Shown: piece by piece, positions 1 to 7,356 of the stretch
Layout: each line of letters starts with the position of its first letter
Numbering within the stretch: the stretch's first letter is position 1
Source: Prevotella sp.
Lineage (GTDB): Bacteria; Bacteroidota; Bacteroidia; Bacteroidales; Bacteroidaceae
DNA: 57,526 nucleotides
Reading direction: 5' to 3'
NCBI GenBank assembly: GCA_022511075.1
Contig: JAFLSE010000016.1
Span: 1 to 57,526, forward strand
Notes under the pieces: generated by a model
What the model was told of the DNA's origin: nothing
Database searches by the model: none
Seen by the model: only the letters and a program-made list of their open reading frames with translations
Position numbers and translations under genes: made by a program

Positions 1-831
1 ACGATGCTGGAGCACATTCTCAAGTCGTTCTTGGCAGCCGAGGCAGAAGCTCACACCATTTATGACAAGGAACGTCCCCTGAAGCGTGTGGCATTGGTGG
101 TATATTCATCCAACAGCTCGCTTTGTGGCGGTTTCAACGCCAATGTCATAAAGATGATGGCACATGCTGTCGACAAGTATGCTGCACAGGTAGGTCGCGA
201 CAATGTTGAGATTTATCCTGTAGGCAGGAAGGTGGCGGAAAAAGCGCAGAAACTCGGACTTAACGTGCAGGGTGAATTTTCTGCCCTTGCCGACAAGCCC
301 AATGTCAGCGACTGCATAAACCTTGCCACAGAGTTGGGACGCAAGTTTGCCGACGGCGAGATTGACCGTGTGGAGCTTATCTACCACCATTTCAAGAGCG
401 CCGGCTCACAGGTTCTCACCAACAAGACTTTCCTGCCCATCAACATTGAGGAGGAACTTGGGCGTGACCATGAGCGCGACTTGACATCTATCATCGCAAC
501 CAAGGAGAGTCAGGAGTATCTCAAGAAGCACGGGCGACAGAAGGAACGTCAGGAGGAAGAGGTGAAGCCGCTCAACGACAACTTTATCGTTGAGCCTGAT
601 ATGGACACTGTCCTCTCGCATCTTATTCCAAAGTATGCCCACTTGCTGCTCTACACCGCACTGCTCGACAGCAATGCATCGGAGCATGCAGCGAGAATGG
701 TTGCCATGCAGACAGCCACTGACAATGCCGACGAATTGTTGCGACAGCTCAACCTGCAGTACAACAAGAGTCGTCAGCAGGCAATCACGAACGAACTTCT
801 TGACATCGTAGGCGGCAGCGTGAACAATTAG
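1..831 (+). CDS. atpG: ATP synthase F1 subunit gamma (5' partial)
   Basis: Gamma subunit, the central rotor stalk of F1, which couples proton flow through Fo to ATP synthesis at the inner membrane. The frame is open from base 1 (ACG, then ATG at 4), so the gene begins outside the window. The usual N-terminal helix with its conserved AMKMVA-type segment is missing, roughly 30 residues. The visible part has the typical SLCGGFNANV motif near residue 40 and the C-terminal long helix that reads MQTATDNADELLRQLNL followed by YNKSRQQAITNELLDIVGG, a hallmark of the family. A region of charged residues (KKHGRQKERQEEEVKP) forms a lineage-type insertion. It is presumably the last gene of an atp operon and is followed by a hairpin terminator. 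Confidence 0.96.
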   Translation, partial: TMLEHILKSFLAAEAEAHTIYDKERPLKRVALVVYSSNSSLCGGFNANVIKMMAHAVDKYAAQVGRDNVEIYPVGRKVAEKAQKLGLNVQGEFSALADKPNVSDCINLATELGRKFADGEIDRVELIYHHFKSAGSQVLTNKTFLPINIEEELGRDHERDLTSIIATKESQEYLKKHGRQKERQEEEVKPLNDNFIVEPDMDTVLSHLIPKYAHLLLYTALLDSNASEHAARMVAMQTATDNADELLRQLNLQYNKSRQQAITNELLDIVGGSVNN

Positions 832-857
832 AGTTTCTAATATAACTATTATTTATA

Positions 858-891
858 AAAAAGGTGTGTCAATTTTTTTGCACACCTTTTT
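858..891. terminator. Bidirectional intrinsic terminator between atpG and the YhcH-family gene
   Basis: An 11-bp perfect inverted repeat (AAAAAGGTGTG at 858-868, CACACCTTTTT at 881-891) surrounds a T-rich loop. A-runs and T-runs flank both sides, so it can stop transcription from either strand. It lies between the convergent atpG (ends 831) and the minus-strand gene ending at 911. Confidence 0.85.
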
Positions 892-910
892 ATAGTCTTA
901 ATATATTAAA

Positions 911-1543
911 TTATTCTACGTAATCGAGCTTCACTACTATCACACGTATTGTCTGATCTTCATCTTCCGTGGCAACCTTTGCTATATGCCAGTCGCAGGG
1001 GAAGAAGAGGAAGAAACGGTCGGTACGAGAATCTATGAAACGTGTTTTAGCAATGTCGTAGTCATAATGTATCACGTCGGGACGATACTCGCAGTTGGGC
1101 TTGCTCGACATATGATCGAGAATGGCGAAGCGCTCCTTGCCTTTTACCACATACTGGAAATCTATATGATGATAGTGACTTTCCGATTTACGCTTGGCGA
1201 GTGGCTCATTCTTACTGTCCTCCACGCTTGCCACAAGGTCAGTGCCAGGTATCGGATGCTTGCCTTTGGGAATGGCGAACAGGTCGGTGGTTGCAAGCCA
1301 TTGGAACATTGCCTCCCATTGTTTAGGATTCTTTTGATACTGTTCGTACATCTCAACGATGTTGACACTCTTGTCGGGCGAAGCCTTGTCAAAACCGTTG
1401 CGCCATTCTCCGCTCTTTATCCATTTTGCAGCCTTTTTGTTAAGTTGCTTGTCGGTAGAAACTTTCGTGTAATAGGTGGTCTGTGCCATTGAAGTAATGG
1501 TCGTTGCTATGAGAACCATACAGATTGTGATGAGTCTTTTCAT
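911..1543 (-). CDS. Secreted YhcH/YjgK/YiaL-family (DUF386) protein
   Basis: 210 residues. Residues 1-20 are a signal peptide (MKRLITICMVLIATTITSMAQ), so the protein is exported. The rest matches the YhcH/YjgK/YiaL cupin-like family, whose characterised members bind a metal and are linked to sialic acid or ketogulonate use, often with anomerase-like roles. Visible family features are the SHYHHIDFQYVVKG block with clustered His near residue 122, the FFLFFPCDWH motif near 180 and the C-terminal IRVIVVKLDY strand. Family members are usually about 150 residues and cytoplasmic; here about 55 residues and a signal peptide are added at the N-terminus. Monocistronic, with its own promoter at 1575-1606. 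The substrate cannot be told from the sequence. Confidence 0.85.
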   Translation of the reverse strand: MKRLITICMVLIATTITSMAQTTYYTKVSTDKQLNKKAAKWIKSGEWRNGFDKASPDKSVNIVEMYEQYQKNPKQWEAMFQWLATTDLFAIPKGKHPIPGTDLVASVEDSKNEPLAKRKSESHYHHIDFQYVVKGKERFAILDHMSSKPNCEYRPDVIHYDYDIAKTRFIDSRTDRFFLFFPCDWHIAKVATEDEDQTIRVIVVKLDYVE

Positions 1544-1574
1544 TTGTGTGTATTGAGTTTAGTTATTGATAGTG

Positions 1575-1606
1575 CAAAATTACGATTTTTATAGTATATT
1601 TGCAAA
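1575..1606 (-). promoter_or_regulatory. Promoter of the YhcH-family gene
   Basis: On the minus strand a TTTG -33 element (1603-1606) is followed after exactly 20 nt by a TAATTTTG -7 element (1575-1582), the Bacteroidota housekeeping promoter pattern. It lies 32 nt upstream of the ATG at 1543. Confidence 0.75.
1595..1602 (+). promoter_or_regulatory. Possible -7 element for the tyrosine recombinase
   Basis: TATATTTG fits TAnnTTTG and lies 40 nt before the ATG at 1643. I see no TTTG at the right distance upstream. It overlaps the divergent minus-strand promoter, so it may be weak or coincidental. Confidence 0.4.
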
Positions 1607-1642
1607 TAAAAAATTATAAATTTCATAATAATCGACAAATAC

Positions 1643-2689
1643 ATGAATGATAGAAAGAGCGTTGCAGACTATTATCTGCAACTTATTGACGAGCGCAGAC
1701 GGCAAATAGAGAGCAATCCAGAACAAGCTGAGTGGAGACACCGTACATTGATGAAACATGTCACGGCGCAGAAACATTTGAGGGCGTTTGCACCCGATGC
1801 CTGCTGGGAGGATGTGTCACAGGAGTGGCTGTATGCTATGGAGTGCCACCTGATAGCCAAAGGCTATTCCAATAGTTATGTGAAACGGCTGCTGCGCGAT
1901 GTCAAGGCATTCCTCAACTGGGCATACAACATGGGGTATTCCTCAAATACCTCTTTTCGCAGTTACCATGTCAAGTGCAAGGACGAGACATGCAAGATGA
2001 TAAGCGGAAACAAGTTTGCACTATCACTCGAGGAACTGAAGATACTGCAAGACCTTGACCTGCGCAAGCATGGCAAGTTGCAGCGTACACGAGATATGTT
2101 CCTGTTTTGTTGCTACACAGGACTGCGCTTCTCCGATGCAATGAAGCTGCGATGGTGCGACATTGGGTGTAACAGCATAAAAATAGTGACGCAAAAGACA
2201 AATCAGTTGTTGGAGATTCCCATTACAAAGCAGATGAGGCGCATATTAGAATGCTATAGCAAGGAAGAAGATTCAGGCATGGTTTTTCCTCGAACTACCA
2301 ATATGAGTTACAACACGCAGTTGCAGACGGTGGGGCGTATTGCAGGGTTTGATGAAGACTGGGTGAAAGTAAGGCAATGCGGAAACAACATCACCACCAT
2401 ACACATGAAGAAATATCAATGTCTTTCGTCGCACGTTGCACGGCGTACTTTCTCAACCATAGCACTGCAGCAGGGTATGCCCACAGAGGTGATAATGTCG
2501 ATAACAGGTCACACCACAGCCAAGATGTTGCAGGGCTATATGAAAATAAATCCCGGCATGAAGCGCAAGTATATGGAACGTTTTGCCATAGACACCGACT
2601 TGGAGTCTCTTGCACACCAAATCATGCAGTTGCCCGAAGACAAGATGGCACAATTGTTCACAATGATATTTTCAAGCAGGAAGGCGTAA
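1643..2689 (+). CDS. Tyrosine-type site-specific recombinase (phage integrase family)
   Basis: 348 residues. The N-terminal SAM-like core-binding domain (about 1-110) is followed by the catalytic domain. The full catalytic set is visible: Arg162 in TGLRFSDAM, Lys185 in TQKTN, His264 and Arg267 in SSHVARR, His290 in TGHTTAKM and nucleophile Tyr299 in QGYMKI. This is the Bacteroidota integrase type used by conjugative or mobilizable elements and by DNA inversion systems; the relatives are known, this protein's target is not. No relaxase, excisionase, phage or transposon gene accompanies it, and it sits between atpG/YhcH and a glycosidase operon, so it appears to be an orphan. It could be a leftover of an excised element or a resident invertase; I found no convincing inverted-repeat switch next to it. 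Confidence 0.9.
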   Translation: MNDRKSVADYYLQLIDERRRQIESNPEQAEWRHRTLMKHVTAQKHLRAFAPDACWEDVSQEWLYAMECHLIAKGYSNSYVKRLLRDVKAFLNWAYNMGYSSNTSFRSYHVKCKDETCKMISGNKFALSLEELKILQDLDLRKHGKLQRTRDMFLFCCYTGLRFSDAMKLRWCDIGCNSIKIVTQKTNQLLEIPITKQMRRILECYSKEEDSGMVFPRTTNMSYNTQLQTVGRIAGFDEDWVKVRQCGNNITTIHMKKYQCLSSHVARRTFSTIALQQGMPTEVIMSITGHTTAKMLQGYMKINPGMKRKYMERFAIDTDLESLAHQIMQLPEDKMAQLFTMIFSSRKA

Positions 2690-2708
2690 CCTTGCGGTCC
2701 GCCTTCCT
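2678..2708. terminator. Hairpin at the 3' end of the recombinase gene
   Basis: A 9-bp perfect stem (AGGAAGGCG at 2678-2686, CGCCTTCCT at 2700-2708) contains a second 3-bp stem (ACC/GGT) with a TTGC loop. It includes the recombinase stop codon (2687-2689) and lies 8 bp before the end of the convergent glycosidase gene. There is no clear T-run, so terminator activity is inferred from position and stability. Confidence 0.6.
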
Positions 2709-2716
2709 CTAAACAG

Positions 2717-4852
2717 TTATTTCGTCGTTGTTACTTTTCCGTCCTTTATTTCTGCTTCAACAACTCTGCCGCCCGATGCGTGCAGTCGGAACTTGGCGTT
2801 CCATGATTTTGGCCACGCAGGGAACAATATCAATTCGCCGTCTTCCTTTTCCTGCAACAGCATCTCCTGCAAACCAATCATTGCAGCTCCGCCACGGTTG
2901 TGATCGGGTGCCCAGTCGAAACCTTGATCCCAGAAGGCAGGGTAGCGGTATGGACCTGATGCAAACTTGCGTGTGTTAAGGTCGGCAGCATCGTCGGTAA
3001 GTCCGAGGCAGGCAGCCCAGATGTTGTCTTGCTTCCAGCCTTTTATGTCGCGCATGCTCAATGCGTGCGCATCGTTGCGATAGGTGTTTATTGCAATGTC
3101 TATGTCGGGACGACCTACACCATAGAGTCTCCACGGCCATACAGGATAGAGTTGCGGAGTCTCAACGTTTTGTATTCTCGCCCACGCCTCTGCTGGTGCA
3201 ATCATATTGTCGCGCAGTGGTATCGGCGGCAGCAGTTTCAGTGTGGCGGTATCACCATATTGCTGGCATACACGAATGAGCGCGGCTATAGTGCTTGACG
3301 GGTTATATGCCTGCTTGTATGTCTCACAGCCAGAGCCGGGGAATATCACCAAGTGCCCGTTGCCGTCGAGTGCCTTTGGTCCTCGTTCCACCGCAAGTTG
3401 ACGATAGTGTTCGGGGAAGAACTTTATGCACTGGCGTATCAGCGTGTCATACTTTTCTATGTCCATACCTGCATAGCTCTTTGCATCGAGTATCATTGAG
3501 CAGAACTCCAACTGCGTGTCCCACAGGTATTCTAGCCACGCGTTGCGCTCAGTACCCATATCCTGCCCCGGCTTGTGCTTGCCATATTCGGCAGGGTTTG
3601 GCAGACCGCAACACTCTATCTGCTCCGTGAACGAAGCGCCGTCGTGCCCCCAGTAGTAGCGTGTGCGCTCCACGGCTGTAGGCAACATTCGCAGATAGGT
3701 GTCAAATTGCGCTGTCATCATATCTGTGTCGCCACTCTTCAGCATAGGCCAATATACAAGTCGCTGGTTTTGTGCTGTCATCGTGGCACCGCCCCAAAGG
3801 CGGAAGTCAGGTGTGAAAGGATATGCTTTCCCTACATATACGGGGTCAAAGGTAAACAGTCCGCCGTTGAACTTCGTAGGCAACGCCCCCTTTGCGTTAC
3901 AACCGAGCAGGAAGCGGAACAACTCATAGTTGCGTACCATCTCCTGTGCTTCGGGAGTGTCGGTGATTATATAGCTGCGCTGCCAGTAGGCGCGCCACCA
4001 TTCTGCGGAGCGACGGAGCGAAACGGCAGGCTTCACTTGCTGTGCGTCTGCGGATAGTTTCACTGTTATAATTGCGCCGTTTATAGATGCAGCTTTGTAT
4101 TGCCATGCCCTGTAGTCAGTAGATGCATATTTGCCGTCGGCTGTGCCGGCATAGGTGAATGCAGGTGCAGTCATCTCGCCGTCCATTCGCAGCATCGACA
4201 GCGGATTATATAGTTTGTCCTTTATTCCGTCTATGCCCTCTCGCTCCATCGTGAAGTCGTGTACCGTCTCCTTGCGGTTGTGGTGATAGAAGCGCAGTTT
4301 GCTCTTCTCTGGCTTTATGCTGTCTGCAAATGTCAAACAATTTTCAGGCACTATCCACTTCCACGATGACTGCTGGCATTCTGCCTTTGTGAGCGGCAGG
4401 TCGCGGAAACGCCACGACTCATAACTCAATGTTGCGCCACGTTTCTTTCCACTCTTAATATCTATGAAGAATACGGGTGTCTCAACGTCAGCCCATATCT
4501 GCAATTTCACATCAGCGGCACTTATCGTAATGTTTCCGTTGTCGAGATTCAGCGTCTGCTTAAAGTCAGATTCTGCCAGCGGATTACCGTCAATTTTCAA
4601 TCTCCAACGTCCTGCCTTGAGCAACGTTCCGTTTTCGTCTAACCAACCGCTGCGTGTAGCGTAGATAAGTACATCACCATTCTCCACCCATACGTTCATT
4701 CCAATGTCGCATCCGCCGCAAGGCATCGACTCGCTTGAGTTTTTGCTCTGCGTTGTCCATGTCAGTGATGTAGGACGATAGTCAGCCGCTTGTATCGTGG
4801 TTGTGAAAGAAAATAATACAATTAGGGTAGTTAAAAATTTAGTGTACGTCAT
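2717..4852 (-). CDS. Secreted DUF5703-domain glycoside hydrolase (GH95-like fold)
   Basis: 711 residues from the ATG at 4852. I prefer this start to the in-frame codon at 4897 because it begins a clean signal peptide (MTYTKFLTTLIVLFSFTTTIQA) and overlaps the upstream gene by only 14 nt. Residues of about 25-290 match the DUF5703 beta-rich N-terminal domain (SWTTQS-type start, then SMPCGGCDIGMNVWVENGDV). The rest is an (alpha/alpha)6-type catalytic region rich in Trp and Asp, with GGLFTFDP, WGGATMTAQNQRLVYWPML and FWDQGFDWAPDHNRGG. This is the architecture of uncharacterised Bacteroidota glycosidases distantly related to GH95 fucosidases and galactosidases. It is co-transcribed with the acetylesterase-type gene upstream, suggesting joint attack on an acetylated plant polysaccharide. 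The substrate is unknown. Confidence 0.8.
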   Translation of the reverse strand: MTYTKFLTTLIVLFSFTTTIQAADYRPTSLTWTTQSKNSSESMPCGGCDIGMNVWVENGDVLIYATRSGWLDENGTLLKAGRWRLKIDGNPLAESDFKQTLNLDNGNITISAADVKLQIWADVETPVFFIDIKSGKKRGATLSYESWRFRDLPLTKAECQQSSWKWIVPENCLTFADSIKPEKSKLRFYHHNRKETVHDFTMEREGIDGIKDKLYNPLSMLRMDGEMTAPAFTYAGTADGKYASTDYRAWQYKAASINGAIITVKLSADAQQVKPAVSLRRSAEWWRAYWQRSYIITDTPEAQEMVRNYELFRFLLGCNAKGALPTKFNGGLFTFDPVYVGKAYPFTPDFRLWGGATMTAQNQRLVYWPMLKSGDTDMMTAQFDTYLRMLPTAVERTRYYWGHDGASFTEQIECCGLPNPAEYGKHKPGQDMGTERNAWLEYLWDTQLEFCSMILDAKSYAGMDIEKYDTLIRQCIKFFPEHYRQLAVERGPKALDGNGHLVIFPGSGCETYKQAYNPSSTIAALIRVCQQYGDTATLKLLPPIPLRDNMIAPAEAWARIQNVETPQLYPVWPWRLYGVGRPDIDIAINTYRNDAHALSMRDIKGWKQDNIWAACLGLTDDAADLNTRKFASGPYRYPAFWDQGFDWAPDHNRGGAAMIGLQEMLLQEKEDGELILFPAWPKSWNAKFRLHASGGRVVEAEIKDGKVTTTK

Positions 4853-6293
4853 ATTCCTCGCCTTTTGTTCCGTTGTTGTCATCTGTCCAGTCATCACTGC
4901 GGAAACTGCTTATTGGCAGTCCGTCGCTGTATAGGTCGCCCACAACCCAGTTGCGGAAAGCATAGCGTACTGCCACAGGATGCGTCACGGCATCGCTCTT
5001 GGCGTATAGTTTGCTGCGTTCTATCCACGCCTTTGCAGGATGGAACACGTGGTCTTCGCCAGCCACCTCCACGAGGTCACTTTTCAGTCCGTTAGTGCCA
5101 TATATCCACATATCCGCACGGTCGAACGAAACTATTGCCGTGTCGCCATTGAACTCTGCACTCTTGTAGTATGCAGATTGTGCTGACAAGCCCTTTACGC
5201 CGTATGTGCCGTTGAGTGCCAACAGTGCAAGTCGCTCACCTGCAACGTTTTTCTTTCTTGGGTGAATGCCAAACTCAAGTCCTGCATCCATAAGGCACGC
5301 CATGCCTGTGTTGGTGGTCATCTGCTCTGCCTGCATCTGCTGCTCACGAAGGAAAGCACTGTTATATGTCCATCCAATCAGGGTATAGTCGTATGGTGCT
5401 ATCTGGCAGTAGTAGAATGGGAAGTCGCCTTGCTTCCATTCCTTGCGCCAACCCTCTATCATTGCTGTCTGCATACGTGCGTATGTGCTGTGGCGCGGAA
5501 TATTGTCCTCTCCCTGATACCATATTGCGCCACACATCGTATAGCCAATTATCGGGCGCAGCATACCGTTGTAGAGTGCTGTCGGACAGCGTTGCTTTGT
5601 CTTGTTAACGTCGTCATCGGTCTTTGGCAGCACGGCATCTGGAAAAGCCTTCAGCCATTCTTCTGCCATCCACGCTTCACAGGCAGCACCTCCCCACGAC
5701 ACTGATATCAAACCTACAGGACAATGCAATGTGCTGCGCAGTTCCCTGCCGAAATAGTATGCTGTGGCACTGAACTCGCGTACACTCTCAGGGCAAGCCT
5801 CTGCCCAAGTGCCACTGACATCGTCAATAGGCTTCAGTTGTGCGGTGCGCTTCACGGTGAACAGGCGCAGTTGGCTATCCTGTGAATGCAGAATGTCGCT
5901 CACACCGTTTTCTATTGGCTGGTTTTTATATCCCTTCATGGGCATCTCCATATTGCTCTGTCCGCTGCATATCCACACCTCGCCTATGAGAATATTATTT
6001 AGTGTTGTCTTCTCGCCGTCGTCTAATGTTATAGTGTATGGTCCTCCTGCCGCAGGGGTTTGTATACTCGTGTTCCATTTTCCCTCTTTATCAGCAGTAA
6101 CGCTGTAAGTCTTGTTGTCCCACGATGTACTTATTTTCACCGTCTTTTGCTTTGTGGCAGTACCCCATAGGTTTGCATTGGTCTGCTGCTGCATCACCAT
6201 TCCGTCTGCAAAAATCTTTGGCAGCGTCACCTTTGCCTGCGCTGTCGCGGCTGCAATCACGGCAGCCATTGTCAATATACTTTTATAATTCAT
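4839..6293 (-). CDS. Sialate O-acetylesterase-family (SASA) esterase
   Basis: 484 residues with a signal peptide (MNYKSILTMAAVIAAATAQA). SGNH-type SASA domain: the nucleophile Ser113 sits in the block-I motif SGQSNMEMP, the conserved GAIWYQGEDN motif follows at about 260, and a late block with FGIHPRKK (about 345) probably holds the catalytic His. Enzymes of this family remove O-acetyl groups from sialic acid or, in many Bacteroidota, from xylan (CE6-like). The pairing with a DUF5703 glycosidase and the closeness of an arabinose operon favour a plant cell-wall substrate, but that is inference. It is the first gene of a two-gene operon with a promoter element at 6334-6341; its stop overlaps the start of the next gene. 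Confidence 0.87.
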   Translation of the reverse strand: MNYKSILTMAAVIAAATAQAKVTLPKIFADGMVMQQQTNANLWGTATKQKTVKISTSWDNKTYSVTADKEGKWNTSIQTPAAGGPYTITLDDGEKTTLNNILIGEVWICSGQSNMEMPMKGYKNQPIENGVSDILHSQDSQLRLFTVKRTAQLKPIDDVSGTWAEACPESVREFSATAYYFGRELRSTLHCPVGLISVSWGGAACEAWMAEEWLKAFPDAVLPKTDDDVNKTKQRCPTALYNGMLRPIIGYTMCGAIWYQGEDNIPRHSTYARMQTAMIEGWRKEWKQGDFPFYYCQIAPYDYTLIGWTYNSAFLREQQMQAEQMTTNTGMACLMDAGLEFGIHPRKKNVAGERLALLALNGTYGVKGLSAQSAYYKSAEFNGDTAIVSFDRADMWIYGTNGLKSDLVEVAGEDHVFHPAKAWIERSKLYAKSDAVTHPVAVRYAFRNWVVGDLYSDGLPISSFRSDDWTDDNNGTKGEEYDVH

Positions 6294-6333
6294 GTTATAG
6301 TGTTTAGTGTTCAGTGATTAGCCATATTTGTTG

Positions 6334-6341
6334 CAAAGTTA
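6334..6341 (-). promoter_or_regulatory. -7 element of the acetylesterase/DUF5703 operon
   Basis: TAACTTTG on the minus strand, matching TAnnTTTG, 41 nt upstream of the ATG at 6293. No exact TTTG is seen 20 nt further upstream. Confidence 0.55.
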
Positions 6342-6418
6342 GTGAAATGATTTGAGAAACGTTTAAAATTTCATATTTTTTTTATCAAATTAACCGAATG
6401 AACATCAAGAATTAATTA

Positions 6419-6461
6419 TAGCGCAAGCATGCTGTAATGACCTTACAGTCTACTTGCGCTA
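6419..6461 (-). terminator. Hairpin after the arabinose operon
   Basis: A 9-bp perfect outer stem (TAGCGCAAG at 6419-6427, CTTGCGCTA at 6453-6461) encloses a 6-bp inner stem (CTGTAA at 6432-6437, TTACAG at 6443-6448). It is 31 nt beyond the stop of the last operon gene (6493). Only a weak T-rich tail follows on the minus strand. Confidence 0.65.
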
Positions 6462-6492
6462 AAACATAATCTCACGTGTGTATTGATTGTGG

Positions 6493-6882
6493 CTATTTCT
6501 TTGTTGCCTCGGTCATATCACCTTCGATATAAAGGCGAGTCATTTCAACTTTGCCGTTGGTACGTACGGTGATACTCTTCTTGAAATGACCGGGGAACTT
6601 TCCTGCACCATTGTATGTTACCTTTATTTCACCTGACTCACCTGGCTTAACAGGTGCCTTGGTGTATTCGGGCACGGTGCAACCGCAACTGGCAACAGCC
6701 TGATTGATTACCAATGGGGCATCACCAACGTTTGTAAACTTAAACGAGGTGGTAACCTTTGGTGAATCCTCAGAGAATGTGCCGAAGTTGTGGGTAACTT
6801 TCTCAAACTTGATTTCTGCCTGTGCCAAAGCCGAAAGGACAGAGCACAGAATCAAGCAAGAAATTAACGCTAATCTTTTCAT
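6493..6882 (-). CDS. Secreted DUF1573-domain protein
   Basis: 129 residues with a signal peptide (MKRLALISCLILCSVLSALAQ) and a single DUF1573 domain, an immunoglobulin-like fold common in Bacteroidota. The signature ASCGCTVPEYTKAPVKPGES (about 65-85) with two close Cys is present, as is the FKFTNVGDAPLVI strand. The function of the family is unknown; a role as a periplasmic or surface scaffold is often assumed. It lies 18 nt after rpiB on the same strand, so it is probably the last gene of the arabinose operon, though a functional link to pentose use is not evident. Confidence 0.88.
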   Translation of the reverse strand: MKRLALISCLILCSVLSALAQAEIKFEKVTHNFGTFSEDSPKVTTSFKFTNVGDAPLVINQAVASCGCTVPEYTKAPVKPGESGEIKVTYNGAGKFPGHFKKSITVRTNGKVEMTRLYIEGDMTEATKK

Positions 6883-6900
6883 AAGTATAATAGTTGTTGT

Positions 6901-7344
6901 TTATGCCTTGACAGGAATCATATTTACACGAGTCTGATGACGACCGCCCTCAAAGGTGGTCTTGAAGAACTCGTCCATAATCTTCTCTGCCTCGCTGTTG
7001 GTTACGAAACGTCCCGGAAGCACAAGCACGTTGGCATCGTTGTGCTGACGTACGAGATGTGCAATCTCCTTGTTCCAGCACAAGCCGGCACGTATGCCTT
7101 GGTGCTTGTTGAGCGTCATTGAAATGCCTTCGCCGCTGCCACAGATACCGATGCCGGGATATACCTCGCCGCTCTCGATGCCTTCTGCAAGAGCATGTCC
7201 AAACTCAGGATAGTTACAAGTCTGGTCGCTGTATGTACCATAATCCTTATAAGGATAGCCGTGTTCCTCCAAATACTGGATAACGAATTTCTTGAGTGGA
7301 TAGCCGGCGTGGTCGCAGGCTATCCCTATTGTCTTTATTTCCAT
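6901..7344 (-). CDS. rpiB: Ribose 5-phosphate isomerase B
   Basis: 147 residues, the usual length for RpiB/LacAB-family isomerases. It interconverts ribose 5-phosphate and ribulose 5-phosphate in the non-oxidative pentose phosphate pathway. Visible features: IGIACDHAGYPLKK at the N-terminus with the phosphate-binding Asp-His pair, the GIGICGSGEGISMTLNK active-site loop with its catalytic Cys, and the Arg-rich segment RQHNDANVLVLPGR. It sits 12 nt after transketolase in the arabinose operon and helps route xylulose 5-phosphate, made from arabinose, into central metabolism. Confidence 0.96.
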   Translation of the reverse strand: MEIKTIGIACDHAGYPLKKFVIQYLEEHGYPYKDYGTYSDQTCNYPEFGHALAEGIESGEVYPGIGICGSGEGISMTLNKHQGIRAGLCWNKEIAHLVRQHNDANVLVLPGRFVTNSEAEKIMDEFFKTTFEGGRHQTRVNMIPVKA

Positions 7345-7356
7345 ATTATATATAAA

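Noticed and set aside
1563..1642. Invertible promoter switch next to the recombinase
   Set aside because: The only inverted pair (TGCAAA/TTTGCA) is fully explained by two divergent -7 elements; no longer flanking repeats exist.
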